From: Cavia porcellus
Taxonomy: Eukaryota > Chordata > Mammalia > Rodentia > Caviidae
Direction of reading: 5' to 3'
Assembly (NCBI RefSeq): GCF_034190915.1
Contig: NW_026947486.1
Coordinates: 99,491,123-99,555,122, forward strand
Length of the DNA stretch: 64,000 nt
Shown one piece after another: positions 9,990-22,690 of this stretch. Under the pieces are notes generated by a model. That model was given only the letters and a program-made list of their open reading frames with translations, was not told where the DNA came from and did no database searches. The translations under genes were made by a program, and so were the position numbers. Each line of letters begins with the position of its first letter. Positions within the stretch are counted from its first letter, which is position 1.

Positions 9990-10880
9990 GTGCTGCCTAC
10001 ATTTAAAGTGATGACCCTGACAAAGACCTTCCTTGGTCTTAAGGGTGTCAAGAGGCCTTTTCCCTTCTTTTAGCACTCAGAAAGTTTTAAATTCCTTTCA
10101 GAGTCAGAGGAAAAACTTACAAGTTCTCTTAGGTAAGTGCTTTAATAACAGAAGATGTCTCTTTAAAAGGCAAAATGAACTCCTTAGTGTTAATTTTCAT
10201 AAGCCCTTAAAGCAGCTAGGCAAAATATACTGGAAGCATTTCCTGCAAACATGCAGAGCTCACACTATGTCTAAGTTGCACAGTTTTACTACATTTTCTT
10301 CATAGGCAATCATGTGTAAATAAAGGCCAGAGTTTTCCTCTCTTTTCCTACCTGGATGGCTTTATTCAAGATTCCTTTCCTCGGCAGATTTGTGCTTCCT
10401 TGCTGCTGTGTGTCTCTGGTAGGTCCTGAGGTCTCCTTAGACTCTTATCCTTGGCAGCTGGAACATCCCATACTGTTAGTGATCCATGAGCTGTGCTCCA
10501 TAATGTTATTTGGTAAGTTGGTAAAGATTTGATATTTTGGAGTCTTGCTTTTTGATGAACTGCAAGGATTCTAAAAAGGGCAGAGAAATGTTTCCACAGA
10601 TCACAGGCAAGATCTTCTGAGGGCCCTGCCAGTGCCAGCTGAAGGATGAGGTTTTCTGTCCTCTTCATTTCCCTGGGTGGGGTGCATCACTGATCTCTTT
10701 TGTCCTGGGGAACAGGGCTAGTTTAGTCTTCATCCATTTGATGAGGAGATGTTTTCTCTGCATCTATCATACTTTCTTCATGATCTTGTTCTCCTCTGTG
10801 GTCTTCTGAATCCTCACATGATCCCCACCCAGGATGGCATGTTTTCTTCTTCTGCAGTTCTCTCTTCTCTGGCCTTCTGA
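9990..10880. other. intergenic DNA, no recognised gene
   Basis: Pyrimidine-rich around 10330-10870. An open frame of 100 residues on the minus strand (10366-10668) has no recognisable domain and is not called. Confidence 0.45.
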
Positions 10881-10881
10881 A

Positions 10882-10901
10882 AGGTCAAAGGTCAAAGGTC
10901 A
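10882..10901 (+). promoter_or_regulatory. triple AGGTCA direct repeat (DR1-DR1 nuclear-receptor-like site)
   Basis: Three perfect AGGTCA half-sites at 10882-10887, 10889-10894 and 10896-10901, each separated by a single A. DR1 sites are bound by RXR heterodimers, HNF4, COUP-TF and the testicular receptors TR2/TR4. Binding here is inferred only. The nearest gene is the CTAG/LAGE3-like gene, 1.7 kb upstream. Confidence 0.4.
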
Positions 10902-10964
10902 GCTACCTAAACTCTGAATCATCTTCATGTCCTAAACTCTGGGGATTTTCTGTTCTAACAATCT

Positions 10965-10978
10965 GTCTGTCTATCTGT

Positions 10979-11016
<38 letters not shown>

Positions 11017-11034
11017 GTCTGTCTGTCTATCTAT
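10965..11034. repeat. (TATC/TGTC)n tetranucleotide microsatellite
   Basis: About 17 tandem tetranucleotides, mainly TATC with TGTC variants at both ends. Confidence 0.95.
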
Positions 11035-11039
11035 TTTTC

Positions 11040-13280
11040 ATCTATTTTCTCTATGTTCTGTCCTCTTTTCTTTTCCATGATTTTGAAATTATTATTTCAT
11101 AGGCACTATATTTTGATGAATAGATGTATATTTCACCTTCCATCACTGTAAACCCTGCTCTGCCTCCTAATTCACAATGGGTGTTCTTAGCAGATTGTTT
11201 CCATAGCTGTTGGGTGACCTGATTTCCTCCTTAGAGAATGTGAAAACATGTATCCTTTTCCCCGCTGGCTCAGTTTCTCTCCCCTCAGAAAGACATTATT
11301 TTAACCCATCTTTCATGTCCTCTGTTGGCATGGTTCTTCTAGTCTACTGGACTACATAGATGAAATTCTGAGACTCCATGGTGTTTTGAGCTGGAATCCC
11401 AATCATGCTTTACACAAATGTGTTTTACAATGTTGCTGCAATGTTTATTGTTATTTGGGTGTGTTTTCAAGCAGGTTTATTGCAGTACAATTAACATACT
11501 GGCAATTCGACCCTATGTCATTCTTAAGTATTTTAGCAGGGGCTTATGTGTGGGCGTAAAAAAATCATGAGACCTCTTTCATTTATTAAAATTAAAATAT
11601 TGAAAACCCTTAGAAAGTCACAGTACTGAAAAAATATGGAAATTCTGGATCTACAAACTACTGGAATCAAAAAGACAAGCGTTATGGCTTTCTTGTGAGT
11701 ATACTTGAAACTTCAATGTTAGTGTGAATCAGGACACCAAGCAATGTTTTACTCTGCCTGTCCTACAGGGAGCCAATAAACTTCAAATCCAGCTAGCATG
11801 CAACTTTGTTTACATGATTTCCAAGCTGTCTGCGGACAATGAAATCTCACTTATTCCAAAGCAGAGTAATTGTCTCTGATGACTATAGTCACAGGTCTTT
11901 CCAGTTACCTCAGGGGCACCCTTCTTTGTGCTTTCCCATTTCCTTAAAGGAAACACCAGCTTGGAGAGTGCTAACAATGCCTGGCTTTGTCCTGGCTTTG
12001 CGAAGGAAAAGCAGTGAAGTCATCTCCCATTCAGTGATTATTTTTAGTTTTTCATGGTGCTGGTCCCCAACTCCAGAAGGTCAGTGCGTGCAAGTATTCA
12101 ACAAAAAACACTTGGGAGAGCCTGGGAACTTTTCATGGCTTTCAACGTTGGTCACAGGGGCATTGCATGTTGTGACAACGCTCAGGCGCGAGTCACAGGA
12201 GGGTAGATTCCAGGAAGGTTAGCAAGATGACTTTGCATCCAGGATTTCCAGGATGCAGTCTCTTCATTTCACAGGGCTAGACATATTTGGTCTTGGGAAT
12301 CAGGCCTGGCCCTGATTTGTGCGTAGCCCAACAACCCAGCTGGTCCTTTTGAGACGAAAAGCACATCAGTCTCTCCACCCTCCATAGTGGATGAGTCTTA
12401 CCTTGTGGCTCCTCACTGAGAGCAAGTGTCATAGCAAAGATGCTTACTAAGAAAAGAAAGGAGCAAAAGTGGCTTTCAAGGGTCACTGTTAACAAAGAGG
12501 GCAGAAATCACAAAGGGCATCAGGGATATATGCAGGATAGAAGGAGCCACCGCATGAGCGTGAAAGCTCTGCCAAAGCCAAGGGAATTGGAGGTGATTTG
12601 AGGTTGCTACAGAAGACTACTCCCAGGAAGATGGTGAAAGGGTTCCCAGATCTTATTATTACTGAAACATTGGGATCTTTGTTTTCTAACCCATGTGATG
12701 GGATAGATATCTGGGAGCACACAGGGATTTGAAGCACAAAATTGCCTGTACACTTGCAAGATACAGGTGTGAGACCACCCACATTGTTGTGACATCAGCA
12801 GAGCTGTGCTCACTGGGTCTTAGCTTCTGCAGCTCTGACTCCTCTCTGTCTCCCTCTTGCTGCCAACTGAGGAGCACACTTTGCACATTGGGGCTGGTCA
12901 CTCCTCAGCCCATTATGTACTGTCAAGAGATCCAGGTACCAAGTGACACCCAGTGAATCTTGAGCTAGACCTTCCTGATCTTTCTTCTAGCTCTTTTCTA
13001 ACTTGCAAATCCTCTGTGTGTTTCCACACAAATGACATTCACCTTTCACAAACCCAGAATTCTTACAGTAGGAATTTTCTGGCTTTTCTTCTTCCCATTT
13101 CCTTGAAATTGAAATTGAAAAAAATCCCTTTTTCAATATTTTGTATTTTATGAAAAAGTTAGAACAAAGTTCCAAAACAAATCAACGGGAGAATAAGAAT
13201 AGATAATATATTACATATTGTTTTCTTTAAAGTAGTTACTGCACAAGATATGGGCATTTAAATTTCTACAAACTATATTA
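11040..13280. other. intergenic DNA, no recognised gene
   Basis: About 2.2 kb. The stretch near 11460-11560 may be a very old interspersed repeat but is too decayed to name. A 127-residue open frame at 11839-12222 (+) has no recognisable domain and no splice or promoter context. Confidence 0.45.
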
Positions 13281-13284
13281 GCAC

Positions 13285-13436
13285 AAACTTTTCTTTTCCT
13301 TTCCTTTCCTTTCCTTTCTTTGCTTTTCTTTTCCTTTCTTTCTTTTTCTTTTCTTTTCTTTTCATTACCTGGGATCAAGCAACCTTGCTCATGCTGGGTG
13401 TGTGCTTAAGCCACTGAGCTGAATACACTGACCTCA
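13285..13436 (-). mobile_element. old tRNA-derived SINE with pyrimidine-rich tail
   Basis: A CTTTT/CCTTT-rich tail (13289-13363) followed by a decayed SINE body with ACCTGGGATCAAGC and AAGCCACTGAGCTGAATAC. More diverged than the other tRNA-derived copies here. Confidence 0.65.
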
Positions 13437-13532
13437 AAACATTCTCTTCAATGCACTGAGAGGAAGTTCTTTTAGAACTCTCTTGTATTATTTTTCCTTT
13501 TCTTTCCTCCATTCCACATTTCCCACACCCTA

Positions 13533-13535
<3 letters not shown>

Positions 13536-13586
<51 letters not shown>
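13536..13586. repeat. (CT)n microsatellite
   Basis: About 50 bases of uninterrupted CT, 5' of a T-run. Confidence 0.95.
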
Positions 13587-13591
<5 letters not shown>

Positions 13592-13599
13592 ACGGTTTC

Positions 13600-14590
13600 T
13601 TCTCATTTCACAATATGTATTAAACACATGCAAGTTGGATTTATTTCACTTTTGAGTATGGTCTGAAGTTTCTTCCTATAAATGTCTCAAGTTTATTCTG
13701 TTTATTGGCTGAATAGTTCTCCATTTTATAAAAGTGTCCCATTTTCTTTACCCATTCTTCAAGTGATGGGCATTTAAGTTGTTTCCAAGATTTACCTACT
13801 AAACACTGTGCTGCTATAAACATGGGTGCACACATGTCTCTGTGGTATGGTGGTTTTATTTCTTTTAGTAAGATACCTAGAAGAGGAATAGCTGGGCTGA
13901 ATAGGACCTCTAATCCTCCTTGCCTTCTGAGCAAACATCTTACTGATTTCCACAGTGGTTGCACCAGTCTGCTCTCCCACCAACAGGTTGGTTGATTTCT
14001 TGGTGATAAGCGTTCTTTTTGGTGTGAGATGAAATTTCAGCGCTTTTTTGCACCTGTCAAATGACCAATGATGTTGAAAATTTTTTGGCATATTAGCTAT
14101 TTGTGTATCTTTACCTAAGAAGCACAGTTTTACATTGTCTCTTAGAATTTTGGAAGTCAGGGTTTTGCAATTCTTTGTACTTTCTAGATATAAGTCATTT
14201 GTCTGAAGAGCAACAGGATACAAATTTTTCCCACTCTATAAGCTCACTTTGATGGTGGTTCCTTTTGTGGTACAAAAGTTTTTTAATAAGATGAAATTCC
14301 AGGTGTGGATTCTTTGTAGTGTTTCCCATGTAGTCTGGTTACGTTTGTGAAGTCTCTGGCCACAGCTACATCTTAAAATTTCTACTTGTTTTCTCTTCTA
14401 GTAAATTTATTATTTCCATTTCAATACTTAGATCTTTGATTCATTTTGATTTTAGTTTAGTGTTTGTTAAGACGCATGGGTCTAGTTTTGTACTGGGAGC
14501 ACACATGTTCACTGAAAGAAAGCTTCTTTAATAAATGGTGTGGAAAAACTGGCTTTCCACATGCCAAAGACTAAAACCAAAGTCTTCCTT
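13600..14590 (-). mobile_element. L1 3' fragment with 5' (twin-priming) inversion
   Basis: From about 13620 to 14497 the minus strand encodes the ORF2 C-terminus, with PAIPLLGI, MCAPMFIAAQC and WKQLKCPSLEEWVKKM. At about 14505 the orientation flips: 14505-14590 reads on the plus strand and matches the L1 segment at about 28937-29020 ([16 protein letters not shown] region). The flipped piece ends in L1 coordinates where the reversed piece begins, the signature of twin priming. Frames are broken. Confidence 0.75.
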
Positions 14591-14599
14591 GACTGATAT

Positions 14600-16130
14600 T
14601 TTCAATTGTAGGTTTCTGCACATGTCATCTTCTCCAGTCTTATGGGGGCCCCTCATTCATCTTTCCCAAGGGTATCACAAGGGAGCCACTGGGAATCTGC
14701 TCTGAGACATGTGCTGAAATGCTCCCTCATGTCTCTTTAGGAATCTTTCTGCAAGATTGCATTACCACAATCTTGCAAGGTAACATCGTTCTTTCAACTA
14801 AATGGAATATGTTTTATACAGCCTAAGTTGATCCTTTTGGGAAGGTGAAGTGAAAATGACAGCTTCTACTGGCAAATATGATGTTGCTATTAAAGCTCTG
14901 AAAATGTCCAACACATCCCCAGCCTAAAACCCAGGGTACTTGGCTTTGTTCTGCCTTGTTATATTGCATTTTACTATCTTCAAAATAATAAAATAATTTA
15001 AAAAATGAATCTGTGCAGTGCATACAATTTTTATTTATGCCTTGCAACCGCTCAGGATGTATGGATTGTACATTCTAAAATCCCAAGCCAAAAGAAATCT
15101 CAACTCCTTTGCTGGAAATCTCAAGTCAGGAGACTTACAGAGAACAAGTGCAGAGAACTGCACTTCATATTCAAAAGAGATGCCACGTGGTTTTCCAGCA
15201 GCTTAGCTCTCAGGTGTCTCTCTATGCATCTGCATAATACCACAGAGCTCCCATTTATGTGTAAGGCAAGAACAATAAACCACCAAAGTGTCATTACTTC
15301 AGGGTACAATTAAGCTTGGATCGGGATAAATGTGGTGGGGCAATTTATAAAATCATAAATCATTAGAAATGGAGTCTAAGGCATATGGAGTAGATTAGAA
15401 TACAGATATGTGTCCAAGCCTGTTAGTAGAACATGATCTTGGAGCTGAGTTTCTCATGACTTATGGGGCAGTTTCTGCTTAGACTGGTGGAGGCAATAGA
15501 GAGTTTTACTCTTTGCCAATGCAGCTATTCCTATGGAATTATTTGAAGTTGGGACCACGGAGTAGCTGTTCAACAGCACTGAAATGTGACCAGGCCCGCG
15601 GAAGTATGGATTGTGTAGCTAGCCCATGCGGGGGTTGGGGCTTCCAAATTGATGACTGGGAATGTCCTTAGCCAACGTAGGCCTACAATTGTGCTAACTT
15701 ACGGGTCAACATGGTGAGTTCATCTGGTCATATTTTTGGTGTAAATATTGCTTTGAGCTGACCTGTTTATGACCATATAGTGGTGTTTTGGACATAAAAT
15801 TTAGAAATTGGTTGATGGGAGAGTTTGATTCCATATCTACAGTGACTATCATTCTTCAATACCTGATTAAGCATTTGTTTTATGGACTTGTATAAATACA
15901 GAGAAAGTTTTATAGATTAAACTCTGGCACTGGTTGCTTTCATTTCATTTCTTACCAGATGCATAAAAGAATATTACTATTATTTTCAAGCTGACCATCA
16001 GGAACATATCACAATGAGGAAGTTTTAGAAATGATGACAGCTGATTGTCTCTCACTAGCTACCTCTCAGTGATGTTCAACATGTTTAATAACATACATTG
16101 CATATGACACAATTTTTTGGATTAAATTTC
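14600..16130. other. intergenic DNA, no recognised gene
   Basis: No gene or repeat family recognised. A 102-residue open frame at 15005-15313 (+) lacks any domain. Its right end borders copy B, and any matching copy A flank lies outside the window. Confidence 0.45.
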
Positions 16131-16137
16131 AAATATA

Positions 16138-16272
16138 CACTGAGATTGTAGGTGCACCCTGCAATCCCAGCACTCAGGAAGGTAAGGTAGGAGGTTTGCT
16201 TTAAGCTGGAAGCCAGGGTGTGCCATAAACTAAGTTTGAGATCAGCCTGGGTTAAATAGTGAGACCTCAAAA
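16138..16272 (+). mobile_element. 7SL-derived B1-like SINE
   Basis: Contains TGCAATCCCAGCACTCAGGA, GTTTGAGATCAGCCTGGGTT and AGTGAGACCTC. Flanks are diverged. Confidence 0.7.
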
Positions 16273-16984
16273 ATTGGTGATTTCAAAGTGGAACTGAAGA
16301 TTTGGCACTGGCAGCCTGAGAGCTGCACAAGCAACACCTTTCCTGGCCTTCAGTAGCACTGACACTGTTATGTCTTTAGAGTAACTTGTGTCGTAAATCA
16401 TCTTTATGTGAAGCAAACATCACCCTGATGTCTTCTGTGTGTTCCTCATATAATTTGTAAGTTGTTTACACTTTATGTTCAATGAATGTCCTCATTTGCT
16501 TCACAGATCTATGTTACTCTATCTCACTCAACATCCTATCTTTCATTTTATTTAAAACATAAGTACGGGAATTTTTTCCCTTCATAAGGATAGCCATTTT
16601 GACATATTTATTTTTGTTTTGGAATATACACCATAAGTATTGCTCAAATGCATGTTTTTGTTTTCCACATTTGGAAATGGATTTTCTTGTGAGACACTTA
16701 TCTTTTAAGTAACTGTGAATATTTCATAATTGCGCTTGTTAGAAAAAATAAGACCTATTGGGTATTTAACACTAGAAGTTAATGCTAATGTGTTTCAATA
16801 CAAATGTAGTTTAAAGCACCTCATAAGTTTTCTTTACAGACTTTGTGTAAATTTCAGTTTATAGTGGAAAAAATTAACATCTCTTTAAGTGCCCTTAAAA
16901 CTATTTTGTAAATGTATGAATGTTAAGTTTTTAGTGTGTAAATTAAGAATATGTATTCTAAACATGCTTTTTAAAGTTTTATTT

Positions 16985-17370
16985 TAAGGAGGATGAAATA
17001 GAATAAAGCCCATCTAAACAAAGCATTGTAAGAAATACAGGTCATCAAAACATTATGAAATTAACAATATTTACAATAAAGCCTTTTGATGTCTTCTAAA
17101 TAGCTACAGATAGTTTCAGACATAGCAAAAATCGAACAGAGCAGTATAGGATAGAAACAATAAAAGCAAAACAATGAATTCAATAAAGGATTTCAAAGCA
17201 ATGCAATAGTAAATCCAAAATTGCTACCATAATATATCTTGCTGTCTTTGAAACAGCTGCTCCTGCCATCAGATTTAAAATAATCAAACAACACAAAAGA
17301 GAATAAAATCCAACCCAACAAAACAATGGAAATGACATAGGACTTAAAAAAAAGAAAATATGGAATCAAC
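16985..17370 (-). repeat. L1-type 3' UTR tandem units, copy B
   Basis: Copy B counterpart of 470-850, about 88% similar by eye, with the same unit order and the same block around AAACAGCTGCTCCTGCCATC at about 17250. Confidence 0.5.
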
Positions 17371-17559
17371 AATGGCTGGTCTCAGAAGGAGGTCCCCTAG
17401 ATGGCACGCTATACACCACTGTCCTCTGGACCTATGATCAGACCACTGTCCCTAACCCTGCAATCTTAAAGGAGCACAAAATCACTACGTGCATCCAAAT
17501 GCATTTCACCTCGAGAGCTACCCTCACAGCCTGTGTTTCTCCAGATAAGACAGTCTCAT

Positions 17560-17955
17560 ATGGGATGAGGTGGGAGGGATTGGTACTCCTTGTTTCCCAG
17601 CCCATGCACTGGAAGGGACTGGGGTCTGGCTATTCCCAGCACAGCACTGGCTCACAAGTAGTACGTGTACCCAGACAGGGCTTTCTTGCTGATATGTCCT
17701 TTTTCTCTGTCCCCCCAGACCACAAATGGCACCTACTCATGGAGAGAGGCTTGGATCTGGCCATTCTGTGTCAGGAGGCAGCTCCCACATGGCCCTGGTC
17801 CCGAGACTGGGCTTACTTGGTGCTGCAGTCTTGTTCTCTCCCCTACACTGGTGAGTGGTGCTGCTTCACAATGAGAGGCTTGGGGCTGGCTGTTCCTGGT
17901 CTGCCACTGGCTCCTCAATGGTGCTGGTCCCCAAACTGGGATTGTTTGCTCAGGA
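17560..17955. repeat. GC-rich tandem array, three units of about 130 bp, copy B
   Basis: Counterpart of 1030-1430. Unit cores start at about 17625, 17757 and 17886. Copies A and B differ more here than in the following 5 kb, so the array predates the most recent homogenisation. Confidence 0.6.
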
Positions 17956-20807
17956 TATTTTTAAAATAAAATACTTTATAGTAGTCTTGATGTATGTTTG
18001 TGGAACTTGGTCAGCTGGCTTGAACTCAGTCTGCGGACCAGTGCTGTCTCATGCTTCACCTTGATTACCACCATCCCTGTCTTCCATTGCCTTTCACTCT
18101 TCCCTCCCTGACTCAGAGGCCTCCCTTGTACTGTGCACTATAACCTGTTTCAGAAGTGAATCAGGGACAACACGCACAGTAGTCTGCACTCCGCTCACTC
18201 ACTTTATACTACTATTCAAGGTCAGTGTTGAGCACTGCTAATCCATGATAACTACCACTTAGAAAAACTGCTCTTTTCACAAGGTAGTGAGACCTTTTCC
18301 CACTCAAGATCTGTGTTCCTTTGTAGCACGTTGGTGGCACTCTTACAGACATGGTGGCCTAATTTCAGGATTCAGATGCAAAACCACACAATGATGATGT
18401 TTTCCCACCCATCTCCATAACTGACTTTTACCTTGTTTGGAAACTTGCAATGCCAGGTGGCAGTCAGATGTAGACTGTGCAGAGAAACTTCAGGATGTGT
18501 AGATGGTGGGAATGCTGCTTGGGGGATGTTTCCTGCTCTACATAGTAAAGCACGAACATACACTGTTCGATGCAGCTCTATGTAGGTAACAAAGGATGAT
18601 GGACGGCAGGTGTGTAACAAGTCATGGTAGAGAAGGTGTATGCAGGCTTCAGAGAGGGCATTTATTTGACAAGTGTCATGAAGACAAAGGACAGCTCTAA
18701 AACACGAGCTGGCCACGTGTTCCTGCAGTTCTTCCCTCTTCAGAGCACTGTGACCAATTCCCTGATTTGCAGAAAGGACCACACATTTTGATTCCTTCAG
18801 TCTGTGGTGTGGGTCTCAAGGTCCCATAGATCTTCTGTCTGTCATTGTTTATCTCTGTTTTCTCATAGATACAGTGGAAACATTCCCGGTATGTTGAATG
18901 TTTTGAGAGTTGTGTTTGATCAGTCTGTGAAGGACTCAGCACACAGGAGGTCTTTGTGGCATGAGTGTCTCACTTACTGAATCCACAAACTGGAGCAGAG
19001 CGTCATCGTGATTGGTACAAATCCCACTCCTACCATTGCAGCCCTTCCTCTGGGCAACCTCTTTAAATGCTGCCACGATACCATTTCCACCTGTGTTTTA
19101 TTTTCCTAAAACCAAGTAAATTTCTGTGTGGGTGCCAGGAACTTTCCTTGAAAGCCACATCTCCAGTCATTCTCCAAAGGCAGACAAAGATCAGGACCAG
19201 GGTTTTCCATGTTCTGAAACTAATCTTACCTTGACCAACTCAGAAAATGACCCGGATTGCAACAGAGTCCCACAGGCACAGGCGTGAAGTCCAGCTGTCT
19301 TTTGTAAGTGTACACACCACAGGGGCCAAGCATTTTTGTGCATGTGCCAAAGGTGTTTCATCTCGGTGTTTGCTCATATAAAGTAGGTTGCCTTCTTGGT
19401 AGTGATGAGTTCACTGAAATTCAGTGCTAAATATCTGATATAATAGAAGGGAGAGGAAGACTGCTAAATAGGAATGTGCACTGTTTTCTAAAGTACTTTC
19501 AAAAAGCTTTCTGGGTTGATCTAAATAGATACATGTTGTTTGTCAGCTCTTCTTCTGGCACAGGTTTCATTCACAAGGTTGCATCACAGACCATGTTCAC
19601 CCATCCGTGGGCCAATTCCTCTGTTTCTTTTTCATAGGAACTGAAATGTCTAGCCTTCATCCAACTGACTGACATTTGCCATTTTGTGTGATGCCTTCTT
19701 TTCAAGTCTCTTGAAATCCCTCAGAATGTGTTGGTGACTTCCTTCCAACCAAGTGAAAACTGATGCTTGAGATACCCAGAGCAAACTTGCACAAACCCAT
19801 GTTTCTGATCCAGGATATGTGCTGGTGACCAAGGCCTCTGTGCCACTGATGTGAGTGTGATGTCTTCCCCTGGGACATATTCCCTCTTCTTCTTTTCCTG
19901 AATTGAGATTTAAGGTTTTGCTCATATACCTTCCTAAGCTTTGGGGAGACTACCCTAAAAGGGAAACACTGAAAATCAGCTGCATAGAATTATTTACCCC
20001 CACTGGACCACATCAGAATGTTTTCAGGTCAGAATCTCTGCAATACCACCACTGCTGATGAAGTTGCTCATAGACCAGCAGGATGACCCATGTGAATTAA
20101 ATATGTTCTATGCCTGGCTTATAGGGCACTCTGTCAGTCTTTCTAGAGAAGAATTGTAGGAGATAGAAACTCGGAAGAGGAGAGAGCAACTCTGATCAGG
20201 AATGATGGGATGACAGGTTGCATCTAGGCCCTTCTTCAGGGATGGGTCTGGCAGTGGCAACCTCACTGGGTGAGTGACTACTCCTGGAGGCTAAAGACAG
20301 TGGACCTTGGAGAGAAACCTAGGGTAGACAATGTGTGTTCAATGCAGTGTATCTTACCTCTGCCCAAAGGCCTCATCTCCGTCAATGTATACGGTCAGTA
20401 TGAAATGGAAAGGAAGTCATGTGGGAACCCCAGCAGGTTCATGTGGAAGCAGGTTCCTGTGTTCCATTTCACTGGAGAACGCGAGACAAGGATGCTGGCA
20501 GGGACTGCAGTGTCTGCAGTGCCTACCATGAGTGTGTAGCACTCCAGAGTACTGACATAGAGATTTCCACCAACATTCAGAGACTGTAGGGCAGATGTGC
20601 TGACGTTAGATGCCCTCTTCTAATTTTTGGAAGCATACACTGAACACAGCAAATGAGCCAATGATCCTGAGAATGTTGGCAAACTATATCCTATGAGCAA
20701 ATTATTTCATCTCCTGATTTTTACAAAATAGTTCTTTGAGACATAATTGATATAATGTGCAATTTATCCATTCAGACCATCCAGTGGAATGGGTTTTAAT
20801 ATATTTT

Positions 20808-20887
20808 TTTATTGGTACCGGGGATCAAACTCACGACTGCCTGCTTGCAAGGCAGGCTTTTATGCCGCTGAGCTAAATCCCCAGCCC
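20808..20887 (-). mobile_element. tRNA-derived ID-like SINE, copy B
   Basis: Same insertion as 4278-4357 with the same flanking duplications. It differs in having the usual GCAAGGCAGG where copy A has GCAAGTCAGG. Confidence 0.9.
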
Positions 20888-21158
20888 GTTTTAATGTATT
20901 TTCAGCATCATGCTACCATCCTTGCAACAAAGGTTGTGCTTGTTTTGTGCTTTAAAAAAATCTCCACCTATTAGTTATCATTCCCTTTTCCTAAAAATTA
21001 TAATACATCTATTTTATTGTAACATGGACTCTTCACTGAGTTTCTTGTCACCCAGACCTGCTTTAGTACCAAGGTCATAAAGGCAAACACTTGAAGGAAG
21101 AACTCTATGGCTCCAAAATTAACGTGTCCTCACTGAACCCCACTGCAACCTAGCTTAC

Positions 21159-21358
21159 CTTGTATGTGACTCTTTTCCCAAGGACTCTCTGACAGGCGTA
21201 TTTGGATGTGGGGTCAGAGAATGAGACGGCAGTAGTTACAGGTAGAATGTCAGTTCTTGCCCTGAAACTCACGTGAATCACAGGTTTACTCTGAAGCACA
21301 CGCAGTCTGTGCCCAGACTTCTGTCTCATCATCGACGTCAGGTACGGAATCATTCGTC
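21159..21358 (-). other. candidate exon of unknown gene, copy B
   Basis: Counterpart of 4629-4828, with the donor GTAAGC and the acceptor CAG both kept. The open frame is intact. Most differences from copy A change the amino acid. No family recognised. Confidence 0.25.
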
Positions 21359-21865
21359 CTGCATCCACTAGATCAAGTATGCAGGCTGCTTAGAATCCCA
21401 GGGTTCGAGACAAAGCAGCAAAAGCTGAGGCTCAGAAGACAAAGTTCTGTGCACACTTGGATTAGGAGGCAGAACAGGTTGTCAAGAGCTGGCTAGAAAG
21501 GAGAGAGTCCTGATGTTGGTCAGAATATGCACAGTCTTTGACAGGGCCAATCTTAGTCAGTGTTTATGTGTGCACAGGCAGTCTCTATGTGGGCTTTGGT
21601 GATGAGTGTAAATAATCCCACTTCGGGGCACAAGACTTCACTCCCCAGCAATGTACTTCAAGTCTGCACATTCTGTGATTCTGGGTCTGGACCTCACTAC
21701 CAGGAATAGAATTCTCACTAGATCAGACTCATTTAGAGGTACAGAATATCAATCTAAACAGAGTGAGGAGAAATATGGAATTGCTAATGCACAGAGGCTA
21801 AACATCCAGTCATGTCTAGTTGCAGCCCTCAGAGGGCTCCTATTTGCCCTTGACCTGCATCCTAG

Positions 21866-21911
<46 letters not shown>

Positions 21912-21968
21912 ATGTCTGTCTTTGTGTGTTGGCATATGTGTGTGTGAATGTCTGCCTTTGTGTGTGTG
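21866..21968. repeat. (TG)n microsatellite, pure run then interrupted, copy B
   Basis: A pure TG run of more than 40 bases from 21866 to 21911, then the same interrupted part as in copy A. Confidence 0.9.
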
Positions 21969-22274
21969 TGCCATTATGTGACTACTGGATGCACTAGACT
22001 CATCTTGTGTAATCTCTGCCTCAACATTTGAATAGGTCATTTTTCTGATCAGTTTCTGGGACTTGGACAAGAGTGTCCTTTAAGGTAACAGTGCCATTGA
22101 TATTATGAGAGCAATCCCCTCATTTCTCGGTGATAGACAGTCCTACCCCTTTGTGTGAAGGTTTCTCCTGTACACTACCAAACAGAGCTTCCTTATTGCT
22201 TCCTTGTATTTGTGTTATGCCAAAGTACCTGTAATGCTGCATACTGTTCTGTATGCGTCCCCCCCGCCCCCCCA

Positions 22275-22690
22275 GACCTAATTGATATGATAATCAGTGC
22301 TCTCCTCTGAAAAGATTTGTAAATCCCTGGGAACCTAACTTAATTGATATGTTAACCATTGTTGTCCTCTACAAATAACAGATGTGGTGATAAAATAAGC
22401 TGACAAAGAATTGTTAATTACTGCAAGACTACTCTATCCTCTGCTAAGGAAAACAAAGATCTTCCTCATTAGCAGATTTCCTGATCCATGCCCATAACCC
22501 CCTACTTTGTAAACTGTGATATGTACATAAAGGCTACAAGTATAAAGGAACAACACACAGCTTTTGCAATCTCCAACTGCACTATGTTGCTGGGTCCAGG
22601 ATAAAATAAATCAGAGCTGCTTTTTTAAAATATGTTTTTGCCTCATTTTTTAAACTCCAGTTTGGGGGCTCCTTTGTGATTACAAGAGTT
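22275..22690 (+). mobile_element. solo-LTR-like element, copy B
   Basis: Counterpart of 5738-6160, with TATAAA at 22541-22546 and AATAAA at 22605-22610. Both motifs are intact in both copies. Confidence 0.45.

Noticed and set aside
10965..11034. Regularly spaced repeats as a CRISPR-like array
   Set aside because: Simple tetranucleotide microsatellite with no spacers, in mammalian DNA.
11839..12222. 127-codon frame at 11.8 kb as a gene
   Set aside because: No recognisable domain, no splice-site or promoter context; expected by chance in this amount of DNA.
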